DNA from: Candidatus Saccharimonadota bacterium
Lineage (GTDB): Bacteria > Patescibacteriota > Saccharimonadia > Saccharimonadales > Saccharimonadaceae
Assembly (NCBI GenBank): GCA_017652765.1
Contig: JAGCAJ010000011.1
Location: 1-64,000, forward strand
DNA: 64,000 nucleotides
Direction: 5' to 3'
The number at the start of each line of letters is the position of its first letter. Position 1 is the stretch's first letter. A program made the translations under genes and the position numbers. This document shows, piece by piece, positions 31,612-41,329 of this stretch. The notes under the pieces are model-generated. The model searched no databases. It worked only from the letters and a program-made list of their open reading frames with translations, and was not told where the DNA came from.

Positions 31612-33648
31612 ATGAATTCTAAGGATACTCCAGCTCATATTTTGGCGGGCTTGAATCCTGCCCAAAAAGAAGCGGCCAAAACCATGAGTGGTCCGCTCCT
31701 GATTTTGGCTGGCGCTGGCTCCGGCAAGACCAAGACGCTTACTCATCGCATCGCCAATCTTCTTGCACACGGCGTCCCCGAGCGTAACATCCTCGCCGTC
31801 ACCTTCACCAACAAAGCCGCCAACGAGATGCGCACTCGCCTATGGAAAATAATGGGAGGGACTGGTCTTCCGCCACGTTCATTTATGTTATACATGGGCA
31901 CGTTTCACTCTATTTGCGTCCGCATTCTTCATATGGAACATGACCCTGCCGGTCTTGACGCTAATTTTGTAATTTATGACTCCGACGACCAAGTTTCTCT
32001 CATTCGTCGCATTATGAAAGAACACCATTTCGAGAGTAAATCTTTAAAGCCTAAATCTGTCCAATCCTCTATTTCTACCGCCAAGAACAATGGCATTATG
32101 CCAGACGAATATCTCGCTTCCGCCATGTATCCTAACCAAAAGCAGACCGCAAAAATCTACGACCTCTACGAGAAGGAAAAACACAAAGCTTCTGCGCTTG
32201 ATTTTGATGATTTATTATTAGAAACCGTTAAGCTTTTCCGCGAACATCCCGACATTAGAAAAAAGTGGCAGGATAGATTCCAGCACATCCTAATTGACGA
32301 GTACCAGGATACTAACTCTGTCCAGTATCATTTAGTAAAATACCTAGTGGGGAAGGACCAGAATATCTGCGTAGTGGGTGATGACTGGCAGAGCATTTAT
32401 TCTTGGCGTGGCGCAGATTTTACTAATATTTTGAATTTTGAAAAAGATTTTCCTGGCGCCAAAGTTATTAAACTAGAACAAAATTATCGTAGTACCGGCA
32501 ACATTCTAAAGGCTTCGCAGAAGATTATCCAAAACAACCAAACTCGCACCGACAAAGCGCTCTTTACGGAGGCTGGAGATGGTGATCCTATCACTATTCA
32601 GGGTCTCTCTGACGAGAATATGGAAGCATCTTGGGTCGCTACCCAGATTATGTTATTAAAAGCCAAAAGGCATTGTGAATATTCTGATTTTGCCGTCCTC
32701 TATCGTACCAATGCTCAATCCTACGCTTTTGAAAAAGCTTTCATTGCTAATCGTTTGCCATACAAAATTATCGGTGGCGTGCGTTTTTATGATAGGAAAG
32801 AAGTAAAAGACGTCCTCGCAATTCTAAAAACTCTAGTTAATCCGCACGACCGTGTTAGTCTAGAGCGTATTATAAAAAACGTTTTGTCCGGTATCGGCGA
32901 CGCTAGCCTCAAGAAAATTTTTGAGCGTATTGACGCTATCGTTGCCTCGCACCCTTCCGAAAACCCACTCATAAATGATGACCTGGCCGACGGATTAACC
33001 TCTCGTGCCAAAACTGCCCTAGTCCGCTTGCAGAATTTTTATAGAACCGCCAAAAACAAAGACCGCACCCCTTCAGAAATCGTGCAATACGCTGTATCAT
33101 ATTTTGATTTCCAGACGCTACTAGACGACGGCACTCCGGCCGGCATAGATCGCCTAGAAAACTTGAATGTTCTCGCTGGCAACGCTTTGCCTTACGAAAC
33201 TCTAGAAGATTTCCTAGCCGATTCCGCTCTGATGTCTTCTGCGGACGAAACTTCAGAAAAACATTCCGTGACGCTAATGACCTTGCATTCTGCCAAAGGT
33301 CTAGAATTTCCAGTTGTTTTTATGGTAGGCATGGAGGATGGGCTGTTTCCTAGTGACCGTTCTGACAGTATTGCCGACATCGAGGAGGAGCGTCGCCTAG
33401 CCTACGTTGGTATGACGCGCGCTAGGGAAGAGCTGTTCCTCACTTTTGCTAAATCCCGGTTCACTTTTGGCTCGCGCAACTTATCATCTCCATCTCGCTT
33501 CTTATTAGAGCTCGGATTTAATCCTTATGGTAGTAACGATTTTGACGACGCTCCTAAAAATTCCAAAAAGCCTTTTGATCCATGGAGCGACGACACCGAA
33601 TTTTTTGACGACGATCCCTTCCCGGATGACGTCCCAATTTATAACTAG
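31612..33648 (+). CDS. UvrD/PcrA-family DNA helicase
   Basis: 678 residues, superfamily 1A. Motif Ia/Walker A LILAGAGSGKTKTLTHRI, motif II LIDEYQDTN, QNYRST (motif IV), and VTLMTLHSAKGLEFPVVFMV with YVGMTRARE (motifs V and VI). It unwinds DNA 3' to 5' in repair and replication restart. The C-terminal tail after 610 is acidic (DDDPFPDDVPIYN), unlike the Tudor-type tail of PcrA. Whether it is PcrA, UvrD or Rep orthologue cannot be decided. Confidence 0.94.
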   Translation: MNSKDTPAHILAGLNPAQKEAAKTMSGPLLILAGAGSGKTKTLTHRIANLLAHGVPERNILAVTFTNKAANEMRTRLWKIMGGTGLPPRSFMLYMGTFHSICVRILHMEHDPAGLDANFVIYDSDDQVSLIRRIMKEHHFESKSLKPKSVQSSISTAKNNGIMPDEYLASAMYPNQKQTAKIYDLYEKEKHKASALDFDDLLLETVKLFREHPDIRKKWQDRFQHILIDEYQDTNSVQYHLVKYLVGKDQNICVVGDDWQSIYSWRGADFTNILNFEKDFPGAKVIKLEQNYRSTGNILKASQKIIQNNQTRTDKALFTEAGDGDPITIQGLSDENMEASWVATQIMLLKAKRHCEYSDFAVLYRTNAQSYAFEKAFIANRLPYKIIGGVRFYDRKEVKDVLAILKTLVNPHDRVSLERIIKNVLSGIGDASLKKIFERIDAIVASHPSENPLINDDLADGLTSRAKTALVRLQNFYRTAKNKDRTPSEIVQYAVSYFDFQTLLDDGTPAGIDRLENLNVLAGNALPYETLEDFLADSALMSSADETSEKHSVTLMTLHSAKGLEFPVVFMVGMEDGLFPSDRSDSIADIEEERRLAYVGMTRAREELFLTFAKSRFTFGSRNLSSPSRFLLELGFNPYGSNDFDDAPKNSKKPFDPWSDDTEFFDDDPFPDDVPIYN

Positions 33649-33685
33649 TATGGTATAATATATAATACCTAAGGAGTTTTTTATT

Positions 33686-35593
33686 GTGGCAAATTCTAAC
33701 AACCAGAAAAAATCGAATCAGAACAAAAGCAATAATATTAGGAGAGTTCTCTTTTTCTTTGTTCTACTTATCACCTGTCTAGCATTAGTTTCATTTTTGA
33801 CTCCAAATTCCAAAATCGAAGATGTCCCACTGTCCGAAGTCATCACTCGTGCCAACGACGAGAATGGCAATATTAAAAAAATCACCGTCTCCGGCTCCGA
33901 GCTCCTCATCACACTAAAAGACAAAGACCAGCCTACTCAGAAATCTCGCAAAGATTCTTCTGGCACGCTCTATGAACAAGGCCTCATTAATTACTGTGAA
34001 GGCAAAAACGGTGATGAGCTTAAATCCTGCCAAGAAAAATATCCTGTCATAGAATATACCGAGCCTTCTAATTTCTGGAACAACTTCTTAGATATCGCCC
34101 TTATCGTCGGCCCAATCATCATTATTGCTGGCTTCTTTATCTTTATGATGCGCCAGGCTCAGTCTATGAATAATCAATCCATGGGATTCGGCAAGGCCAA
34201 GGCTAAGCTCTATGGCCCAGACAAAAAGAAAGTTAAATTTGAAGACGTCGCAGGGAACGAAAGTGCTAAACAAGATTTAACAGAAATCGTCGACTTCTTG
34301 AAGAATCCTAAAAAATACGAGAAACTCGGTGCTAAAATCCCTCGTGGCGTTCTTTTGGCTGGCGACCCTGGTACTGGCAAGACTCTCATGGCTCGCGCCG
34401 TTGCCGGCGAGGCCAATGTCCCATTCTTCTCGATTTCCGGTTCAGAATTCGCCGAAATGTTCGTCGGCGTTGGTGCTTCTCGCGTTCGCGATTTATTCAG
34501 TAAAGCCAAGAAAAACGCCCCATCCATCATCTTTATCGATGAAATCGACGCCGTCGCCCACAAGCGCGATGCTCGTGGTGGCGCTGGTCGCGAAGACGAA
34601 CAAACCCTGAACCAGATTCTAGTAGAAATGGATGGCTTTGACAACGATTCTGGCGTTATTGTGATGGCTGCTACTAACCGCGTTGATATGCTAGACAAAG
34701 CGCTTCTTCGCCCGGGCCGTTTCGACCGCCATGTCAATGTTACTCTTCCAGAGAGAAAAGATCGCTTAGAGATTCTAAAGGTCCACTTCAAAAACAAACC
34801 TACCGAGAAAGACGTTGATCTTAATGCTTTGGCCAAGAAAACCGCCGGATCTTCTGGTGCCGATTTAGCCAACATCGCCAACGAGGCTGCCATTACTGCT
34901 GCTCGCGAGGGTCACAAGGCTATTACTAATAACGATCTCACTGAAGCTTTTGAGCGTGTCGCTATTGGCCCACAAAGAAAAAGCAAGGTTATGAGTGATG
35001 AAGAAAAGAAAATTACCGCCTATCATGAGGCTGGGCACGCCGTTGTCGGTCACGTTCTCCCGGATTCCGACCCAGTCCACAAAATCACCATTATTCCACG
35101 TGGCGGTACCGGTGGTGTTACCTGGTTCCTCCCTCCAGAAGACAGGAGCTACAAGAGTGTCTATGATTTGAAAGACGTCCTTGCTCGTGCTATGGGTGGA
35201 CGTGTTGCCGAGAAGCTTATCTTTGGCGAAGACGCTATTACTACTGGTGCCTCCTCCGATCTCAAACACGTCGCCGAGCTTTCTAAAGACATGATTATCT
35301 CAGAAGGTATGGGCTCTGGCACTCGTAACCAAGTTTTCCCAGAAGAATCCACAGGCTACTACACTATTTCCACTGGTAAGCCATACTCAGAAAAAACCGC
35401 CGAGTTAATCGACGCCGAGATTAAGAAGCTTACCGACGAAGCCGGAAAGCGTGCCGAAGCCGTGTTAAAGGCTAATACTAAGGTTCTCGACCGTGTCGCT
35501 ACCGCCCTCCTAGAAAAAGAAACTCTAGAAGAATCTGATATTGCTCCACTCATGAAGGACGCAACCCTACCGCCAAGCGCCAAACTTCATTAA
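33686..35593 (+). CDS. ftsH: ATP-dependent membrane zinc protease FtsH
   Basis: 635 residues, start GTG, led by AAGGAG. Two membrane segments (about 20-38 and 130-152) bracket a periplasmic or extracytoplasmic loop. The AAA domain has [18 protein letters not shown] and the second region [20 protein letters not shown]. The protease site is [12 protein letters not shown]. It degrades misfolded membrane proteins and short-lived regulators. TATAAT near 33653-33658 lies upstream. The N-terminal tail is basic and Asn-rich. Confidence 0.96.
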   Translation: MANSNNQKKSNQNKSNNIRRVLFFFVLLITCLALVSFLTPNSKIEDVPLSEVITRANDENGNIKKITVSGSELLITLKDKDQPTQKSRKDSSGTLYEQGLINYCEGKNGDELKSCQEKYPVIEYTEPSNFWNNFLDIALIVGPIIIIAGFFIFMMRQAQSMNNQSMGFGKAKAKLYGPDKKKVKFEDVAGNESAKQDLTEIVDFLKNPKKYEKLGAKIPRGVLLAGDPGTGKTLMARAVAGEANVPFFSISGSEFAEMFVGVGASRVRDLFSKAKKNAPSIIFIDEIDAVAHKRDARGGAGREDEQTLNQILVEMDGFDNDSGVIVMAATNRVDMLDKALLRPGRFDRHVNVTLPERKDRLEILKVHFKNKPTEKDVDLNALAKKTAGSSGADLANIANEAAITAAREGHKAITNNDLTEAFERVAIGPQRKSKVMSDEEKKITAYHEAGHAVVGHVLPDSDPVHKITIIPRGGTGGVTWFLPPEDRSYKSVYDLKDVLARAMGGRVAEKLIFGEDAITTGASSDLKHVAELSKDMIISEGMGSGTRNQVFPEESTGYYTISTGKPYSEKTAELIDAEIKKLTDEAGKRAEAVLKANTKVLDRVATALLEKETLEESDIAPLMKDATLPPSAKLH

Positions 35594-35601
35594 TATTGTG
35601 T

Positions 35602-35614
35602 TATAATAATCCTA
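35602..35614 (+). promoter_or_regulatory. Near-leaderless promoter of murJ
   Basis: TGT-TATAAT at 35602-35607, seven bases, ATG 35615. Confidence 0.7.
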
Positions 35615-37240
35615 ATGAAATCGCCAAAGTTCAAGTCTATTGTTGCACTTGCCAATGCTCGCCTCTCTATCAAAGCTTCTGCTGTGATTTTGGCGAGCTC
35701 CACCCTTGTCTCTGCTCTGCTTGGCATCTTTCGCGACCGCTTGCTTAACTCGTATTACCTAGACACTTACCCTACCGGTATTGACGCCTATACTGCAGCA
35801 TTTACTATCCCAGATTTTATGTTCTTTATCCTGACTTCCGGTGCGCTCGCTGTATCATTTATCCCGGTTTTTAATCAGCGTCTCGTTACTGGTAACAAAA
35901 AATCTGCCTGGGAGCTTTCGTCCTCGGTACTAAACTTGATGGCTCTAGTTACACTTATTGCTAGTATTTTGATTATGATTTTTGCTGACCCTCTAGTCCG
36001 CTATGTTGTCGGTCCGGGCCTCGACGAGCCTGGCACTATCCTCGCTATTAATATGATGCGCGTTATCGCAATTAATCCGTTCCTGATGTCTATTTCTACG
36101 GTGCTTTCCTCTATCCAACAAGCTGTTGGGCGCTTCGTCTTCTATGCTCTCGCTCCAGCCGTATACAATATTGGCATTCTCATTGGTATTGTCTGGTTTA
36201 CTAATGGTATTAATATTTTTGGCGTCCAAATTTTCGACGGCGGCATTATGGGCGTAGCTCTTGGCGTAGTCTTTGGCGCGGTGTTACAGGTTATCATTTC
36301 TCTTATCGGCCTCATTGGACTTGGCGTGGATTATGAGTTTAAGATTTACTGGAAAAATCACGGCTTCCGCTCCGTTCTGGGTCTTCTCCCGGCTCGCTCC
36401 CTAGACCAGGGAATCGACTATGTTAATACTATCGTTAATACTAACCTTTCCTCTCGTATGGGTGCCGGCGCAATGCGTAGCTTCCAACAAGCTACTAGCT
36501 TGCATCAGATGCCGGTCAACCTCATCGGCGTAGCAATCTCTACCGCTTTCTTCCCCAAGATGACCGAAAACATTGGCGAAGGCAAGAACGAGGAATTTCT
36601 TGCTACTTTCCGCACCGCGCTCCGTACTATTATTTGGATTTCTCTCCCTGTCGCGATTATCGCCTACTTTGCTCGTGGCTACGTTGTCTCATTTATCAAA
36701 AATGGTGGCGACCCGCTCATTGCGTCCGTCCTTGGTACGCTCGTTTTGGCGATTTTTGCGCGCTCTGTTTTTCATATTGCTTCGCGTGGGTTTTATGCCC
36801 GCCAGGATACCAAGACCCCGTTCATCGTCAGTATCGTTGCTGTTGGTCTTTCTACTGTCCTCGCCGTTCTCTTTACGATTTGGGGTTTTGGCCCAGAGGG
36901 CTTAGGTTATGCACAGTCTATCGGCGCCGTCCTAGAAATCATTATCTTGCTCGGCCTGCTTAACCGTATTAGTCGCCACCGGCTATTTGATAAATCTTTC
37001 TGGCGTGGCATTACGCGTATGCTAATTGCTACCGCTATTACCGGTGCAGTCTGCTATTCTATGACTAAATTCTTCCCGCTCCGTTCCACCGACGTTTCTC
37101 TCCTCTCAATCTTGCCAAAGTTCTTGCTTATTACTGGCGTTTCTACGGTTACATACATTATAGCTGGTTATTTTCTTGATCTTCCTGAGGTTCAGCCTAT
37201 TGTCCAGAAAGCCAAGAAGTTACTCTTCAGAAATGTTTAA
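35615..37240 (+). CDS. murJ: Lipid II flippase MurJ (MviN)
   Basis: 541 residues with 13-14 predicted membrane helices. The N-terminal part contains the MOP-family pattern LLGIFRDRLLNSYY. MurJ flips lipid II across the inner membrane for peptidoglycan assembly. With MurA and DacA it shows that this cell builds its own wall. Start at ATG 35615, seven bases from the -10. Confidence 0.92.
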   Translation: MKSPKFKSIVALANARLSIKASAVILASSTLVSALLGIFRDRLLNSYYLDTYPTGIDAYTAAFTIPDFMFFILTSGALAVSFIPVFNQRLVTGNKKSAWELSSSVLNLMALVTLIASILIMIFADPLVRYVVGPGLDEPGTILAINMMRVIAINPFLMSISTVLSSIQQAVGRFVFYALAPAVYNIGILIGIVWFTNGINIFGVQIFDGGIMGVALGVVFGAVLQVIISLIGLIGLGVDYEFKIYWKNHGFRSVLGLLPARSLDQGIDYVNTIVNTNLSSRMGAGAMRSFQQATSLHQMPVNLIGVAISTAFFPKMTENIGEGKNEEFLATFRTALRTIIWISLPVAIIAYFARGYVVSFIKNGGDPLIASVLGTLVLAIFARSVFHIASRGFYARQDTKTPFIVSIVAVGLSTVLAVLFTIWGFGPEGLGYAQSIGAVLEIIILLGLLNRISRHRLFDKSFWRGITRMLIATAITGAVCYSMTKFFPLRSTDVSLLSILPKFLLITGVSTVTYIIAGYFLDLPEVQPIVQKAKKLLFRNV

Positions 37241-37261
37241 TTTTAAGATATAATATAGGTT

Positions 37262-38026
37262 ATGAGTAAGAAAGTTAAAGGGAAATCCATTTCCGATTAT
37301 AATGGATATGATTACAAAAAAATCTTTTGGGAAGACGCCGACAGAAAATACGAAGACACTGCTGATCGTATGGCTGTCCGTAAGCTCCTCCCACGTCACA
37401 TGGAAAACTTCGCCGACATTGCCGGAGGCTACGGTCGTCTTGCGGACGAATATCTCCCCCGCGCCAAGAAGGCTACTCTCTTTGATTTTAGTCAGACCGA
37501 GCTAGACCAAGCTAAAGAAAAATACGGCAAGAAGCTAAACACTATCCAAGGCGATATTTATAGCTTACCATTTAAGGATGGGGAACTAACCACTCTTCTC
37601 ATGGTTCGTGCCACCCACCATTTCAAGGACATTGACAAGGTCCTAAAGGAACTTTACCGTGTACTCGCTCCTGGCGGTATCGCCGTTATAGAAGTTGCTA
37701 ACAAGCGCACGCTCCCTCGTATCGCTCGCTACTTCACCGGCAAGACCAAGGTTTCTCCATTCACCCACTCCGTAGTAAACTTATCCGAGATTGACAAAGA
37801 CGGTTTCTTTAATTATCACCCAAAGTACATAGAGAATCTGTTTAAGAAAACCGGATTCAAGATTGACAAAGTTCTTTCCGTTTCTAACTTTCGCTCCGCC
37901 GGACTTAAAAAGGTCTTTGGCACCAAGAATCTCGTCAGAATGGAAAAGGGTGCCCAGAATCTCCTTGCTCCTATTCGCTTCGCCCCGTCTATCTATTACA
38001 GACTAGAAAAGCCAGGCGACAAATAA
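37262..38026 (+). CDS. Class I SAM-dependent methyltransferase
   Basis: 254 residues. Motif I is FADIAGGYGRLADEYLP (AdoMet binding), the acidic end of strand 2 is LFDFSQTELDQAK, and RATHHFKDIDKVLKELYRVLAPGG is the post-motif region found in UbiE-like enzymes. The substrate is not clear. It could methylate a lipid, quinone or small molecule. Bounded on the right by a strong terminator. TATAAT 37249-37254, seven bases, ATG. Confidence 0.85.
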   Translation: MSKKVKGKSISDYNGYDYKKIFWEDADRKYEDTADRMAVRKLLPRHMENFADIAGGYGRLADEYLPRAKKATLFDFSQTELDQAKEKYGKKLNTIQGDIYSLPFKDGELTTLLMVRATHHFKDIDKVLKELYRVLAPGGIAVIEVANKRTLPRIARYFTGKTKVSPFTHSVVNLSEIDKDGFFNYHPKYIENLFKKTGFKIDKVLSVSNFRSAGLKKVFGTKNLVRMEKGAQNLLAPIRFAPSIYYRLEKPGDK

Positions 38027-38041
38027 TAAAACTCGCCATAT

Positions 38042-38069
38042 AAAAATCCCCCCGCAGAGGGGGATTTTT
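38042..38069. terminator. Bidirectional terminator between methyltransferase and pilin
   Basis: AAAAATCCCCC (38042-38052) pairs with GGGGGATTTTT (38059-38069). It serves both convergent genes. Confidence 0.9.
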
Positions 38070-38091
38070 ATTAGGCTATGCAGTGTAGGTA

Positions 38092-38721
38092 TTATACCTC
38101 GCCACAATAGAAGCCAGAACCTTCAAGTTTGTAGATGAAGGCAAGCTTACGAGTGGAACCGCTGGTAGATTTCTCAACCGTACCTTCAGTAGTGCCACAG
38201 ATGGCGCCGTGATAAACGTGGATAATGAAGTCCATTTCGGTAAGTGGTTTACCGCTAGCGTCGGACTGTGTGATTGGATCACCACTTGGGCTTAGCTTAG
38301 AGAATAGACCGTGGTCACCGACAGCATATGGAGTACCACCTGGATCGGTGAAGTCGTCGTTTGCTGCCCACATATAGCTATCTAGGAATGCACCCCAGCT
38401 ACCAGTCTTGTTGTCTTTGTTTAGAGTAAGCTTGTCGGCAGGGTCTTTTTGTACGTTAGAGCCCAAATCCGCGTGATCGCTAGTAGTTACCCAGAGCCCA
38501 GGATTAGCATCGGTATCAGGTACGCGTCCACGGTTGTTGGTCTGATACTGTGCGATTTGCGCTGCAAACCTCGCCATATCATCGCGCCTTTGTGTATCAC
38601 GCTGAGAACGTTGCAAAGCAGGTAGCGCCAAGAACACCATCATAAAGATAAGACCGGCGATAGCAAGCACAAGCACGACCTCGATGATCGTAAACCCTTT
38701 TTTATTATATTGTGTTGACAT
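38092..38721 (-). CDS. Type IV pilin-like prepilin
   Basis: 209 residues. Leader MSTQYNKKG ends before FTIIEVVLVLAIAGLIFMMV, the class III signal cleaved by prepilin peptidase at G/F, with the conserved Glu at mature position 5. After the hydrophobic helix comes a soluble globular domain with Cys at the C-terminus (YCGEV) and another in GAICGTT. Likely a major or minor pilin for host attachment or twitching, as reported for Saccharibacteria. Preceded by AAAGGACAATA and located next to the peptidase gene. Confidence 0.88.
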   Translation of the reverse strand: MSTQYNKKGFTIIEVVLVLAIAGLIFMMVFLALPALQRSQRDTQRRDDMARFAAQIAQYQTNNRGRVPDTDANPGLWVTTSDHADLGSNVQKDPADKLTLNKDNKTGSWGAFLDSYMWAANDDFTDPGGTPYAVGDHGLFSKLSPSGDPITQSDASGKPLTEMDFIIHVYHGAICGTTEGTVEKSTSGSTRKLAFIYKLEGSGFYCGEV

Positions 38722-38815
38722 TATTGTCCTTTCTTTAGCATTTATGCTTATTATTTATATCATAGGTTAAAATTAGGGAAAAAGCAAGTGGTTTTTCTTT
38801 TAGGGTTAACGGTGT

Positions 38816-38827
38816 TATAATTGGCGT
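38816..38827 (+). promoter_or_regulatory. Leaderless promoter of the prepilin peptidase gene
   Basis: TGT-TATAAT at 38816-38821, six bases, ATG 38828. Confidence 0.75.
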
Positions 38828-39685
38828 ATGGAACCATATTATAGAATTCTCGTCCTCATTATCCTGTTTTTCTTTGGTGCAATACTTGGCAGTTTTGCCT
38901 GTTGCCAAGCTTGGCGTATTCGTTTGAAGGAGCAGGGAAAGAAATCCCCTGGCAAATGGTCGGTTTGTCTTACCTGCGGTAAGCGCCTCAAGACTTCCGA
39001 GAATATCCCACTTTTGTCTTGGCTGGCCCAACGTGGCAAGTGCAAGAAATGTGGCGCTAAAATTGGTGCCTCAGAAATCCTTTCTGAATTCACCTTTGCA
39101 TTGGCGCTCCCAGCAGTAGGAAATGTCTTCTACGACCAGTTCACAGACATACTTGCCGAAGGTAATTTTCTTAAACTGGCTGTGCTTATTTTTACAGCGC
39201 TTATGCTTGTCGTTAGCATAAGCATTATGTGGATTTTGCTGATTTACGACGCTAAATGGCAGAAGCTCCCGACCTTCCTCTTGACAATTCTAAACATAAG
39301 TGCTATAATCTATCTAATCCTACAAATCGTAGGCCTGATTCTTAATTCTGCCGAAATTTCAGAAATCGGCGTCTCCCTTCTTAAAACTCTAGGTGCGGTC
39401 GCTATTCTTCCAGCGCCATATTTTCTGCTTTCTACTCTATCTCATGAGAAGCTTGTTGGCTCTGGCGACTGGCTCGTAGCGCTCCCTATCGCCCTTATCC
39501 TCGGTCACTGGTGGCTAGCGCTTATCGCACTCTTCCTCGCTAACTTTCTCGGCAGTATTTTTGGCGTGTTCCAGCGCGTCAAAAAAGGCGCCCGCCAAAT
39601 CCCATTTGGCCCGTTCTTAATTTTTGCTTTTATAATCGTCTACGCGCTCCAATTTTGGCTACTTAAACTTATTGTTATAGTCTAA
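38828..39685 (+). CDS. pilD: Prepilin leader peptidase (A24 family)
   Basis: 285 residues, about eight membrane helices. The cytoplasmic N-terminal domain has two CxxC pairs (CLTCGKRL, CKKCGAKI) binding zinc. The catalytic aspartates are in IYDAKWQKLP and GSGDWLVALP. It cleaves and may N-methylate pilins such as those at 38092 and 53106. Its 3' end overlaps the convergent recombinase gene by 4 bp. Confidence 0.92.
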   Translation: MEPYYRILVLIILFFFGAILGSFACCQAWRIRLKEQGKKSPGKWSVCLTCGKRLKTSENIPLLSWLAQRGKCKKCGAKIGASEILSEFTFALALPAVGNVFYDQFTDILAEGNFLKLAVLIFTALMLVVSISIMWILLIYDAKWQKLPTFLLTILNISAIIYLILQIVGLILNSAEISEIGVSLLKTLGAVAILPAPYFLLSTLSHEKLVGSGDWLVALPIALILGHWWLALIALFLANFLGSIFGVFQRVKKGARQIPFGPFLIFAFIIVYALQFWLLKLIVIV

Positions 39686-40626
39686 TTTGTCTCGGAATGG
39701 AACTTTTTGTGTACGTCTTTTAGGTGCGTATCGGTGATATGTGTATAAATTTGTGTCGTAGAAATATTACTGTGGCCCAGTAGTGACTGCACTGCTCTTA
39801 GGTCTGCTCCATTCATAAGTAAATCCGTCGCAAACGAATGTCGCAAAGTATGTGGTGTAACATGCTTAGTAATCCCCGCCGCTCGCGTATATTTCTCAAT
39901 AATCCGCTGTATACTTCGTGGGGTTAGCCGGCGATAGTCTCCAGACGTAGAAGTCGCCCCAGAATTTTTACTGTTATTTAAGAACAATGCCGGCAAACTA
40001 TCGTGTCGTACGCAGAGATAATCTTTTACTCGGGCAGCTGCGCTGTCGTCGATGAATATCGGCCGGTCCTTACTACCCTTTCCGCGCACCACAAATTCTT
40101 TCCGTTCTAGGTTAATGTCATCCCGGTTTAGGTTACAAAGCTCCGACACGCGTAATCCTCCAGAAAACAGTAGCTCTATAATTGCCCTGTCCCTGAGTCC
40201 AGCTTCTGTGTCTAGGTCAATCTCGTCCAACATCGCCTGCACCTCATCAAAATGTAGGAACGTTACCTGTGGGCGGTGTGTTTTTGGCAAATCTACTAGC
40301 GCCGGGTCTAGCGATTCTATTCCACGCCTGGCCAAATATTTCAGGAATCCGCGCAAGGCAATTAAGTAATACGCCTGCGTCTGCGCAGTTAGCCTGCTTC
40401 CTTTTTCGTCGACCACGTACCGGTTTAGCTTTAGTCTATATTTTCGGAGCATTTCCTCATCGATATCGCTTGGTTTCATCTCGTGGTTTAGACTCTCGCC
40501 ACATAGCTCATAAAACCGGTTGAGGTATAGTTCGTAATTTCGTACTGTATTTAGCGACCTCCCCATCTCAATCTCTACGTGTTGCAAGAAATCTTGAATT
40601 AGGTCGATCACATAAACATCTTTCAT
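39682..40626 (-). CDS. Tyrosine recombinase (XerC/XerD-like)
   Basis: About 314 residues. N-terminal SAM-like core-binding domain (SLNTVRNYELYLNRFYELCG), catalytic domain with R in LFSGGLRVSELCNL, K in GKGSKDRPIF, HTLRHSFATDLL, LLGHSNISTTQIYTH (His and Tyr nucleophile). It resembles the single Xer protein used for chromosome dimer resolution, but could also act on mobile elements like the 10-kb island. I set the start at 40626, because TATAAT (40633-40638 minus) stands six bases before it. The longer frame to 40839 has no support. Confidence 0.87.
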   Translation of the reverse strand: MKDVYVIDLIQDFLQHVEIEMGRSLNTVRNYELYLNRFYELCGESLNHEMKPSDIDEEMLRKYRLKLNRYVVDEKGSRLTAQTQAYYLIALRGFLKYLARRGIESLDPALVDLPKTHRPQVTFLHFDEVQAMLDEIDLDTEAGLRDRAIIELLFSGGLRVSELCNLNRDDINLERKEFVVRGKGSKDRPIFIDDSAAARVKDYLCVRHDSLPALFLNNSKNSGATSTSGDYRRLTPRSIQRIIEKYTRAAGITKHVTPHTLRHSFATDLLMNGADLRAVQSLLGHSNISTTQIYTHITDTHLKDVHKKFHSETN

Positions 40627-40632
40627 AATTCT

Positions 40633-40638
40633 ATTATA
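40633..40638 (-). promoter_or_regulatory. Leaderless promoter of the recombinase gene
   Basis: Minus-strand TATAAT (ATTATA on plus), six bases, ATG at 40626. It lies back to back with the ndk promoter (TATAAT 40654-40659 plus). Confidence 0.75.
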
Positions 40639-40681
40639 TACCGTTAGATGTGTTATAATAACAAAAAGGAGTTTTATTTTT

Positions 40682-41197
40682 ATGGGAAAAGAGAAAGATC
40701 TCATCCAAAGAAGTCTAGTAGTTTGTAAGCCTGACGCCGTCCAGCGTGGTATCGTCGGCGAAATCCTAACTCGCTTTGAGCGTGTCGGCCTCAAAATCGT
40801 TGGTATGAAAATGGTTATGCCAGATGAAGACCAATACAAGGAACATTACGAAGGTATCGGCCAGATGATTACTCGTCGTGGCGAGACCGCTTTCCGCTAT
40901 AACCTTAACTACATGCTTTCTGGCCCAGTTATCGCTATGGTATTAGAGGGCGTAGAAGCTGTTCCTCTAGTTAGAAAAATCGTCGGTTCCACCGAGCCAA
41001 AGGCTGCAGATATGGGTACCATCCGCGGAGATTATGCCCACATGAGTTTTGGTTATTCTGATGCTAAGCAGGTTGGTGTGCCTAACCTCGTCCACGCTTC
41101 CGGCTCTCCAGAAGAAGCCAAAAAAGAAGTCGCCCTCTGGTTCAAGCCTGATGAGCTTTACGACTATTCCGACCTAAACGAAAAATACACTCGTTAA
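40682..41197 (+). CDS. ndk: Nucleoside diphosphate kinase
   Basis: 171 residues, longer than the usual 140-150 by a C-terminal extension (LWFKPDELYDYSDLNEKYTR). Substrate-binding KPDAVQRG, R in MITRRG, active-site phospho-His in NLVHASGSPEEAKKEV. It converts NDPs to NTPs, which matters in an organism that probably imports nucleotides. TATAAT 40654-40659 and AAAAGGAG precede the ATG. Confidence 0.95.
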   Translation: MGKEKDLIQRSLVVCKPDAVQRGIVGEILTRFERVGLKIVGMKMVMPDEDQYKEHYEGIGQMITRRGETAFRYNLNYMLSGPVIAMVLEGVEAVPLVRKIVGSTEPKAADMGTIRGDYAHMSFGYSDAKQVGVPNLVHASGSPEEAKKEVALWFKPDELYDYSDLNEKYTR

Positions 41198-41231
41198 CAA
41201 TTAGTTTCCCGGCCTCGCGCCGGGACCACGT

Positions 41232-41308
41232 GCCCTCGTAGCTCAATTGGATAGAGCAGTTCCGTCCTAAGGAAAAGGTTGTGAGTTCGACTCTCGCCGA
41301 GGGTACCA
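41232..41308 (+). tRNA. tRNA-Arg(CCT)
   Basis: 77 nt with CCA encoded. Acceptor GCCCTCG/CGAGGGT, D arm GCTC/GAGC, anticodon stem GTTCC/GGAAA (first pair G27-A43 mismatched), loop GTCCTAA (anticodon CCT), T arm GTGAG-TTCGACT-CTCGC. A CCCGGC/GCCGGG hairpin at about 41211-41226 precedes it. Confidence 0.9.
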
Positions 41309-41317
41309 TTTTTAGTG

Positions 41318-41329
41318 TATAATATAACT
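41318..41329 (+). promoter_or_regulatory. Leaderless promoter of the PH-domain gene
   Basis: TATAAT 41318-41323, six bases, ATG 41330. This decides against the in-frame ATG at 41315. Confidence 0.75.

Noticed and set aside
40627-40839. 71-residue N-terminal extension of the tyrosine recombinase
   Set aside because: It crosses the recombinase and ndk promoters and the ndk start, and has no family similarity. The leaderless ATG at 40626 fits the core-binding domain start.
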